Source: CAZRKC01 sp964600665 (GTDB lineage Bacteria; Bacillota; SLNR01). From it: DNA of 7,341 nucleotides. The stretch covers positions 1-7,341 of the forward strand of contig CAZRKC010000058.1 in the NCBI GenBank assembly GCA_964600665.1, read 5' to 3'. Below are positions 1-5,785 of this stretch, piece by piece. Positions within the stretch are counted from its first letter, which is position 1. Each line of letters starts with the position of its first letter. The position numbers and the translations under genes are program-made. The notes beneath the pieces were generated by a model. The model saw only the letters and a program-made list of their open reading frames with translations, was not told the origin of the DNA and did no database searches.

Positions 1-11
1 TTTATTATTTG

Positions 12-72
12 AATATTTGGTGACTGGATAGTAATAAGCAAAGGCTAAGAAAAAAACAATTAATATTTGGTG
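12..72. repeat. 11-base direct repeat in the leader of the first operon
   Basis: The sequence AATATTTGGTG occurs at 12-22 and again at 62-72, exactly 50 bases apart, which is close to five turns of B-DNA. The stretch 1-98 contains no gene I can support; it may begin in or just after the end of an unseen upstream gene, since all three forward frames reach a stop within the first 31 bases. A poor promoter-like pair (TTGAAT at 9-14, TAATAA at 32-37, 17-base spacing) lies over the first copy. The repeat is seen directly; a role as a paired binding site for a regulator of the operon starting at 99 is inference. Confidence 0.4.
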
Positions 73-98
73 GAAATCATTACGGAAGGAATCATTCT

Positions 99-1127
99 AT
101 GCAAATTAAAATGGATACCGATGCTGTCCGAACAATGTCTTCCAGGTTCCGGCACACAGCGGACTCGATTGATGCCGGTCTGTCGTCAATCAAGACAACC
201 GTGGAATCCGCTGATTGGCAAAGTCAGGCTCGGGAAGAATTCATCATGCGGCTGGAGATGCTGCGACGCACATCAACCCAAAGCGCCACCGTGCTACGGA
301 TGATGGCTCAAGCCGGGGACCAAAAAGCAGAACAATGGGAAGCCATTGCTCATGTTTTTAATGGTCCATTTCATTACCTCGCAGGCCTCTGGAGTTCTAT
401 CCTCGCGTTCTTCAACGGGATTGAAAACAGCGTCTGGAATGCAATATCAAACATCCATCTGTCCAGCTTGCCAAAGTTCGTTTTTCCATCCATTTCAGGC
501 GCAGCCATCATTGGAGGGATCACCAGCATCATTCCAAAATGGAAATGGAATCCGCCTAACTGGTGGCCTTTCAATAAGAATGGAGAAAATGAATACGCCA
601 CTGGAAGTGGTGGGGGGTCATGGGGAGATTCAATCGGATCCAAAAACGAGAGTAATGGTAATTTGGATACGTCTTCTGCTGACAGCGACATATCACAACC
701 TGCTGATAATAAACCTTATCCCCAACCGCCGACAAGCCCAGAATTAAAACCTGTGACAGGGGAAGGATCCTCGTATACTTGTGCGACTTACGCAAAAGCA
801 CGAAGACCTGACCTCGGAGTAACAGATCATCCAAAGGGCTCTGCATATAATTATAAGAATAAATTCGCTGATACGGCATTTCAGATTGATAGTGATGAAG
901 CCAACCTATCAGACATCATAGGTCCTGGTTATGCAATTGTATGGGACAAAGGACACCCCTCATACGATAGAGAGCACGGTCATGTAGCAATTGTTGAAGA
1001 AATTTATGTCGACCATATTATCATTAGTGAGGCAACCCCATACGGCAACAATGGTGTTTATCGAATAAAACGAACAACAATATCAATTGACCAATTAAAT
1101 AACGATCTGGTTTGGCTAATCCCGTAA
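99..1127 (+). CDS. WXG100-domain protein with C-terminal CHAP amidase/peptidase domain (putative type VII-like effector)
   Basis: This 342-residue protein looks like an exported effector. Residues 1-86 form a WXG100-like helical hairpin with the turn at W40-Q-S (a degenerate WXG) in the context SADWQSQAREEF. It is homologous to the N-terminus of the protein at 5786. Residues 94-146 are rich in hydrophobic and aromatic residues, followed by a Gly/Ser/Asn/Pro linker (about 162-222). Residues 224-342 fit a CHAP domain: C228 in SSYTCATYAKARRPDL is the expected nucleophile, H295 in GHVAIVEEI the expected base, and E311 in IISEATP the likely third residue. CHAP enzymes cleave peptidoglycan amide bonds or other peptide/amide links. 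There is no Sec signal peptide, so export would rely on the WXG100 domain. The ATG at 99 is preceded by GGAAGGA at 84-90, 8 bases away. GC content drops from roughly 50-60% in the WXG100 part to roughly 30-45% in the CHAP part. The target, whether rival cell walls or the cell's own, is unknown. Confidence 0.8.
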   Translation: MQIKMDTDAVRTMSSRFRHTADSIDAGLSSIKTTVESADWQSQAREEFIMRLEMLRRTSTQSATVLRMMAQAGDQKAEQWEAIAHVFNGPFHYLAGLWSSILAFFNGIENSVWNAISNIHLSSLPKFVFPSISGAAIIGGITSIIPKWKWNPPNWWPFNKNGENEYATGSGGGSWGDSIGSKNESNGNLDTSSADSDISQPADNKPYPQPPTSPELKPVTGEGSSYTCATYAKARRPDLGVTDHPKGSAYNYKNKFADTAFQIDSDEANLSDIIGPGYAIVWDKGHPSYDREHGHVAIVEEIYVDHIIISEATPYGNNGVYRIKRTTISIDQLNNDLVWLIP

Positions 1128-1143
1128 GATAGGAAATATCATA

Positions 1144-1950
1144 ATGAAATTACGTAATAAAACGGACAGTCTATCCATCTCCATATCCTCATCAGAACTT
1201 TGGTATCTTACCCAATTCTTCGGCCCGGGTTGGATCTTCGGTGTTGATAACCCAACGGAAGGCCTCTCCCAGGAAGAAAAGCTTCAATTTGAGGAGAAAG
1301 CGCAGACCACTCTTTCCAAGGAGGGTTTACTTCTTCTAACGGGTGGCAATCAGATCCAAATAGATGAAATGTTGGGGGGGATGGTCTATTCTCTCCTTCA
1401 CTCAAAGGATATGCTTATTGTCCGCAATGCCAGGAGCGATGCAGAACAGTTTTTTCATTTCCTTCCGCAATGGCAACTGGAACTTTGTAGAATCGATGAA
1501 GAATATGAATTGACTTTGTTTAAGAACAGAAAAGACTTATTCCAACATGTTCTGTTTTCAAATGAAATCAAGACGGAAGCCTTCAATGTCAATGGAAAAT
1601 TCAGAATTAGCGCAAGGGATCTTGAAATGGCGGCATATCAATTTGAGTCTGGCAAAGAGATTTTAGCGAGGGAACTCTTTACTAATGGTTTTGGAAGCTT
1701 ACCTCCTTTTGATCAGTTTTTAGAAGGTTATTTATCCCCCGAGTTCCACCTCATTTTTGATATGTTATATGATCGAAATGACAAAAAGCATATCCATAGC
1801 GCACGAAATGAAATCATGCAGATGAACGGAACGCTTTATTGGGTTTCTCATGACGAGGCGGGAGAAGAGGCAACAGAAATGATGAATTTCACTTCCATCT
1901 CCCCTTCTCAGGCCGAGAAACGCTTTTTTAACATGATTCCCCGAAAATAG
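1144..1950 (+). CDS. Uncharacterised 268-residue protein, possible EspG-like chaperone for WXG100 substrates
   Basis: I do not recognise this protein with certainty. It has no signal peptide, no membrane segment and no clear catalytic motif, so it is probably a soluble cytoplasmic protein. Its outline resembles the EspG family of type VII secretion chaperones: a start with a strand and helix (SISISSSELWYLTQFFG, about residues 11-27), then a helix ending in a leucine-rich turn (EEKAQTTLSKEGLLLL, about 50-65), a short helical segment with IDEMLGGMVYSLL, then strands, and a C-terminal strand-helix (MNFTSISPSQAEKRFFNMI, about 247-265). The length is close to the EspG range of about 280. It lies 16 bases after the WXG100-CHAP gene (AGGA at 1131-1134, 9 bases before the ATG) and 8 bases before kinase 1, so all three are probably cotranscribed. 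An immunity protein for the CHAP domain is the main alternative. The EspG link is inference from pattern only. Confidence 0.75.
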   Translation: MKLRNKTDSLSISISSSELWYLTQFFGPGWIFGVDNPTEGLSQEEKLQFEEKAQTTLSKEGLLLLTGGNQIQIDEMLGGMVYSLLHSKDMLIVRNARSDAEQFFHFLPQWQLELCRIDEEYELTLFKNRKDLFQHVLFSNEIKTEAFNVNGKFRISARDLEMAAYQFESGKEILARELFTNGFGSLPPFDQFLEGYLSPEFHLIFDMLYDRNDKKHIHSARNEIMQMNGTLYWVSHDEAGEEATEMMNFTSISPSQAEKRFFNMIPRK

Positions 1951-1961
1951 GAGGGCGTGTG
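1949..1961 (+). promoter_or_regulatory. Shine-Dalgarno site overlapping a stop codon, fixing the GTG start of kinase 1
   Basis: AGGAGGG at 1949-1955 overlaps the last two bases of the TAG stop of the preceding gene (1948-1950) and sits 3 bases before GTG at 1959-1961. The GTG start is needed: the next in-frame Met is residue 23, inside the glycine-rich loop, and the residues encoded from the GTG (MQDYRGKQIDHY) align with the starts of the two other kinases. The arrangement suggests translational coupling of the two genes. Confidence 0.8.
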
Positions 1962-3791
1962 CAGGATTATCGGGGAAAGCAGATTGACCATTATTTAATC
2001 CTGGACCACGTTGGTCTGGGCGGCATGGCTGTGGTCTATAAGGCTTACGATGTGCGACTTGAGCGCGATGTCGCACTCAAGCTGATTCGCACAGAGGCTA
2101 TCCCGGCTGAACAGCATGAACGTTTATTGAGGCGTTTCGAGCGGGAAGCGAAAGCCCAGGCCAAGTTCTCACATCCCAATATTGTTCCCATCTATGATTA
2201 CGGTGAAATAGACGGCACGCCTTATCTGGTTATGGAATATGTCCCTAACGGCACGTTGAAAGAGCGACTCACCTTTCAGCAAGATTATCACCAGGCAATC
2301 ACCTGGGTCCTGCCCATTGCCGATGCCTTGCGTTATGCCCATGAACGCAATACTGTTCACCGGGACGTCAAACCAAGCAACATTCTCTTTGATGAAGAAG
2401 ATCGACCGCTTCTCACGGATTTTGGAATCGCGAAAATCCTGGAGACCGACGAGGCGACACTAACCGGTACCGGCATGGGCGTTGGCACCCCGGAATATAT
2501 GGCCCCGGAACAGTGGAAAGGCCAGGCAAGCGAAGCTAGTGATCAATATGCACTTGGAATTGTCCTATATGAATTATTGACCGGGAAGAGACCTTTCGCA
2601 GCTGAGACGCCGATGGCAGTCGCCTTAAAACAAATGACGGAACCCATCCCCCGTCCAAGTGATCTGGTTGAGGGGATTCCGGAAGGACTCGAGAAAATCC
2701 TTTATAAACTCCTGGCGCAATCCCCTGGTGACCGGTATGAAGACATGGGACACTGTCATCAAGCATTGAGTAGCATCATGTCCCACGAGAATCAAGTACC
2801 GGAACAAATAGTAGAGAAAAAAGACTCACCGAAAAAACAAATTATATCTGATCCTCCCAAGTCAATTTCTGAGATTGAGACGTATGATTTGGTCGAAAAC
2901 ACCAAATCAGAATCCGAAGTGAATCCTATTGTCGAAATTTCAGAACCTTTAGGAGTATTGCAAGTTGAGTGTGATTCTTCATCTCAACAATCTCAAAAAG
3001 GACAATTTATTGGGAAAGAGATTTTTTCGATTGGCTCAACACGGATCAACCCTTTGGATGGCGCTGAGATGGTATTTGTACCTGCTGGGGAATTCTTCGT
3101 TGGGAGCCCTTTCGAGGATGACTACGGTAAAAAGATTTTTCTGAAATCGTATTGGATCTACAAATATCCTGTTACAAACAAACTTTTTGTGAACTTCCTT
3201 AAGCAAACTAAAGAATCTCTGCAAACAATTCAAATGTGGATTAATTTCTCACAAGACAAAAGCAAAATTGAATACAAAGAGGAATGGCATGTGAAACCAG
3301 GTTTTGAGAATCACCCTGTGGTTTTTGTTTCTTGGTATGGAGCTCAGATCTATTGTTCCTGGGCTGGCGGTCGTCTGCCGGATGAAAATGAATGGGAAAA
3401 AGCAGCTCGTGGTTCAGATGGGCGCATTTATCCATGGGGAAACTCTACTCCAGATAGTAGGTTTTGTAATTGTAATAAAGCTATTGGCGAAACAACACCC
3501 GTGGGAAAATATCAATTAGGCAAAAGTCCGTATGGGGTTCTCGATATGGCTGGTAATGTGTGGGAATGGGTGAAGAGAGATCCAAACCATTTGAACAACG
3601 TGAACTCTCTATATCCCCAACTAAAAATTAATTTTGAAAAAAATTTCCAAATTTTACGAGGAGGATCCTGGTCAGATAGTCCAGACACTGTGAGATCTTT
3701 CGATCGTGTGAGATATGCGCCGAATTCAATGGAATATGATATTGGTTTCAGATGTCTTTATCCAATTGCCATATCAACAAATAATAAATAG
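1959..3791 (+). CDS. Ser/Thr protein kinase with C-terminal FGE-sulfatase-like (SUMF1) domain, kinase 1
   Basis: A 610-residue, apparently cytoplasmic kinase with no membrane segment. The Hanks-type kinase domain covers about residues 12-275: glycine loop GLGGMAVV (19-26), ATP-anchoring K41 in VALK, helix-C Glu near E63, catalytic HRD (134-136) with K138 and N141, metal-binding DFG (154-156), an activation loop with possible phospho-threonines (T167, T169, T171, T177) and APE at 182-184. All catalytic residues are present. A charged, low-complexity linker (about 280-360) leads to an FGE/SUMF1-type domain at about 363-603, with landmarks VPAGEFFVGS, YPVTN, HPVVFVSW, GRLPDENEWEKAARG, GVLDMAGNVWEW, LRGGSW and GFRC. 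The segment that carries the active-site cysteine in true FGE enzymes (SYCNRYR-like) reads SFDRVRY here (580-586), so the domain is probably a binding or sensor module, not an oxidase. GC falls sharply near the linker, hinting at a domain swap. Last gene of the operon beginning at 99. Confidence 0.93.
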   Translation: MQDYRGKQIDHYLILDHVGLGGMAVVYKAYDVRLERDVALKLIRTEAIPAEQHERLLRRFEREAKAQAKFSHPNIVPIYDYGEIDGTPYLVMEYVPNGTLKERLTFQQDYHQAITWVLPIADALRYAHERNTVHRDVKPSNILFDEEDRPLLTDFGIAKILETDEATLTGTGMGVGTPEYMAPEQWKGQASEASDQYALGIVLYELLTGKRPFAAETPMAVALKQMTEPIPRPSDLVEGIPEGLEKILYKLLAQSPGDRYEDMGHCHQALSSIMSHENQVPEQIVEKKDSPKKQIISDPPKSISEIETYDLVENTKSESEVNPIVEISEPLGVLQVECDSSSQQSQKGQFIGKEIFSIGSTRINPLDGAEMVFVPAGEFFVGSPFEDDYGKKIFLKSYWIYKYPVTNKLFVNFLKQTKESLQTIQMWINFSQDKSKIEYKEEWHVKPGFENHPVVFVSWYGAQIYCSWAGGRLPDENEWEKAARGSDGRIYPWGNSTPDSRFCNCNKAIGETTPVGKYQLGKSPYGVLDMAGNVWEWVKRDPNHLNNVNSLYPQLKINFEKNFQILRGGSWSDSPDTVRSFDRVRYAPNSMEYDIGFRCLYPIAISTNNK

Positions 3792-3821
3792 AGATCATGT
3801 TCTTCCCAATAAAAGAGCTCT

Positions 3822-3835
3822 GGATTATGTAATCC
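3822..3835. repeat. Short inverted repeat between kinase 1 and kinase 2
   Basis: GGATTA at 3822-3827 and TAATCC at 3830-3835 are perfect inverted arms around 2 bases (or 5-base arms with a 4-base loop). There is no T-run after it, so it is not a convincing intrinsic terminator. It could be an operator half of the 83-base gap or chance. Confidence 0.3.
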
Positions 3836-3862
3836 TGCGCCACAATTAATTCAATACCCATG

Positions 3863-3874
3863 AATTGATCAATT
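3863..3874. promoter_or_regulatory. Perfect 12-base palindrome abutting the kinase 2 start codon
   Basis: AATTGATCAATT at 3863-3874 is its own reverse complement and ends immediately before the ATG at 3875. Its left half also pairs with AATTCA at 3848-3853 (TGAATT at 3861-3866, 7-base spacer). It occupies the place where a ribosome binding site would normally be, and no purine-rich Shine-Dalgarno sequence is present. A bound dimeric regulator or RNA structure here would directly affect initiation; that role is inference. Confidence 0.45.
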
Positions 3875-5728
3875 ATGCAAAACTTTACCGATCAACAAAT
3901 AGATCATTATCATATTCTTGAACCCCTTGGCCAGGGCGGCATGGCCGTGGTCTATAAAGCATACGACGTACGGCTCGAACGTTATGTCGCACTCAAGCTC
4001 ATTCGAACAGATGCAATCCCTTTAGAACAACATGAGCGCATACTGAAGCGCTTTGAAAGGGAGGCACGATCGCAAGCCAAGTTTACACATCCAAATATTG
4101 TTCCGGTATACGATTACGGTCAATACGAAGATATTCCGTATTTAGTACTGGCCTATCTTCCTGGAGGGACCCTAAAATCCCGGATAAAAGGTCCAACTCA
4201 ACTAAGGAGTTCTTTGGAAATTATCATCCCTATTTGTGATGCATTGGCTTATGCTCATAATCTGGGTGTCTTTCACCGGGATATCAAACCATCAAATATT
4301 TTATTTGATTCGGTTGATCGGCCAATCCTAGCGGATTTTGGAATTGCTAAACTCCTCGAATCAAACGAGAACACGCTGACAGGAACCGGGCTGGGTGTTG
4401 GCACACCAGAGTACATGGCGCCCGAACAATGGCAGGGCAAGGCTAATGCGTCAAGCGATCAATATTCCTTGGCAGTCGTCCTATATGAGCTCTTGACTGG
4501 AAAGAAACCTTATACTGCAGATACCCCTGTCGCTATAGCACTTAAACAGATGAGTGAACCCTTCAAACGACCTAGTGAACTTATCAATGGATTTCCGGAC
4601 GATATCGAGAAAATCCTCTATAAAGGTTTGACCCGGAACCCCCAAGACAGGTTTGCAACCATTGACCAATTTGGGAAAGCGCTGGAATCTATATTAGAAA
4701 AGATCAAGAGAACCAGTTTCAACCAGATTCCTGATGGAAGTCGAAAAGAAATTACACCTGCTAATGAGATGCCATCACAAGACATCTTATCTGAACAGGT
4801 TACGATCGATGATATCGATAAGAAACGCATTACCCCCCTGCCACCAGTGATTGTAGATAAAAGTGTTAATCAAGAAGAAGAAACTTCCAATAGGAAACAG
4901 CGACGGATTTGGTTTGGCTTAATTGGGGCAGCAATCTTTCTCATTGCCTTGTTATGGATAATCATCTTTATAGGAAATAAAGTCCTCCAAAAAGGGATAT
5001 TTTCTTCTATTGAAGATACTACTAATGAAGAGACTCTGATCACTGAAGAGACTCGCATTCCTAGTATTGCTTCAACCCCTACAAAACAATCCACAATAAA
5101 GCCATCCACGTCGGAACAAGAACTCACTGAATTATCACCAATGAATTTTGTAACGCCAACTCCGGTAATCTATTATCCCTTATCTGGATGTGCTGCATCC
5201 CAACTTCACCTTGGGGATTCAGCGTTTATTAGTTACAACACGGGCAGCAATTTCCTGCGCAAAGAACCGGATACCAACCCAACAGACAATATTATTGGTG
5301 AGATCGAATCAGGAGAGGTGATAATCATCATCGATGGGCCAGTCTGCAACTATGGCTGGTTACTCTGGAAGGTTCAGACAACCAGAAATGAGACAGGTTG
5401 GACTCCGGAAACAAATGGCAATGAGTTTTGGGTACTACCTCTGACAACAAGGGATTTGTGTGAAGGAGCTTTGCCTAGTCGTCTGGTTGTCGGTAGTATG
5501 GCGAAAGTGATGGAAGAACCCGATAAAGCAAATTGGGTCAGAGAAGAGCCGGGTGACAATGAAACCTTCATAGGTAAGATTTATCCTGGTGAATGGATGG
5601 AGATTATTGGCGGCCCTTACTGCGGTGGAAATACAACCTGGTGGAAAATAAAAGCTGTGAATTCAGATTTAATTGGCTGGACCATGGAAGGTAATGCTGA
5701 ATATTATTATCTTGTTCCCGCTCCGTAA
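3875..5728 (+). CDS. Membrane-anchored Ser/Thr protein kinase with two extracytoplasmic SH3-like repeats, kinase 2
   Basis: A 617-residue receptor-type kinase. The cytoplasmic kinase domain (about 12-275) aligns with kinase 1 without gaps, with 173 of the first 280 residues identical by hand count. It keeps GQGGMAVV (19-26), K41, E63, HRD (134-136), K138, N141, DFG (154-156) and APE (182-184). A linker of about 65 residues ends in RKQRR (340-344), followed by one hydrophobic helix at about 345-367. The basic residues predict that the C-terminus is outside the membrane. After a Thr/Ser/Glu-rich stalk (about 378-430) come two homologous SH3-like units, about 439-522 and 529-615. Each has a Cys at its start (C439, C529), an L/V-R-x-E-P motif, a GxIxxGE strand, a second Cys after a Gly-Pro (C491, C583) and a W-x-K/W-x-V core ending in GWT. 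Such domains often bind cell-wall material in envelope proteins. The start is firm: an in-frame TGA lies at 3866-3868. No Shine-Dalgarno is visible. Confidence 0.93.
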   Translation: MQNFTDQQIDHYHILEPLGQGGMAVVYKAYDVRLERYVALKLIRTDAIPLEQHERILKRFEREARSQAKFTHPNIVPVYDYGQYEDIPYLVLAYLPGGTLKSRIKGPTQLRSSLEIIIPICDALAYAHNLGVFHRDIKPSNILFDSVDRPILADFGIAKLLESNENTLTGTGLGVGTPEYMAPEQWQGKANASSDQYSLAVVLYELLTGKKPYTADTPVAIALKQMSEPFKRPSELINGFPDDIEKILYKGLTRNPQDRFATIDQFGKALESILEKIKRTSFNQIPDGSRKEITPANEMPSQDILSEQVTIDDIDKKRITPLPPVIVDKSVNQEEETSNRKQRRIWFGLIGAAIFLIALLWIIIFIGNKVLQKGIFSSIEDTTNEETLITEETRIPSIASTPTKQSTIKPSTSEQELTELSPMNFVTPTPVIYYPLSGCAASQLHLGDSAFISYNTGSNFLRKEPDTNPTDNIIGEIESGEVIIIIDGPVCNYGWLLWKVQTTRNETGWTPETNGNEFWVLPLTTRDLCEGALPSRLVVGSMAKVMEEPDKANWVREEPGDNETFIGKIYPGEWMEIIGGPYCGGNTTWWKIKAVNSDLIGWTMEGNAEYYYLVPAP

Positions 5729-5750
5729 ATCAATAGATATCATTGATTTA
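5726..5750. repeat. 9-base inverted repeat at the end of kinase 2
   Basis: TAAATCAAT at 5726-5734 and ATTGATTTA at 5742-5750 are perfect inverted arms around a 7-base loop; the left arm includes the TAA stop of kinase 2. With one G:C pair and no T-run it would be a weak terminator, so an operator for a dimeric regulator of the downstream WXG100 gene is at least as likely. It shares the half-site ATCAAT/ATTGAT with the palindrome before kinase 2. Confidence 0.5.
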
Positions 5751-5762
5751 GACAAATGATAT
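5737..5762. repeat. Second inverted repeat overlapping the first, upstream of the WXG100-metallopeptidase gene
   Basis: ATATCATT at 5737-5744 and AATGATAT at 5755-5762 are perfect 8-base inverted arms with a 10-base spacer. The left arm uses the loop and the first three bases of the right arm of the 5726-5750 repeat, so the two hairpins cannot form together in RNA. The region is AT-rich, which raises the chance of coincidence. Confidence 0.35.
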
Positions 5763-5785
5763 AGACATCAAAGGGAGAATGTCGA

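Noticed and set aside
374..879. Minus-strand open frames opposite the WXG100-CHAP gene
   Set aside because: They are antisense to a well-supported gene, show no recognisable domain and lack convincing start signals.
1765..2076. Minus-strand frame of about 100 codons across the junction of the 268-residue gene and kinase 1
   Set aside because: It overlaps two supported genes on the opposite strand and its composition is that of a shadow frame.
3659..3665. AGGAGGA looking like a strong ribosome binding site inside kinase 1
   Set aside because: It encodes the Arg-Gly-Gly of the conserved LRGGSW motif and no plausible downstream gene starts there.
3045..3767. FGE / C-type-lectin-like domain as the variable protein of a diversity-generating retroelement
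   Set aside because: The RGGSW to GFR layout resembles such targets, but no reverse transcriptase or template repeat is present in the window and no near-copy of the 3' end of the gene was seen.
3822..3835. Intrinsic terminator after kinase 1
   Set aside because: The stem is only 5-6 base pairs and no T-run follows, so only an inverted repeat is reported.
5189..5719. PASTA repeats in the ectodomain of kinase 2
   Set aside because: The units are about 85 residues with paired cysteines and W/GWT cores, not the roughly 65-residue PASTA pattern; an SH3-like fold fits better.
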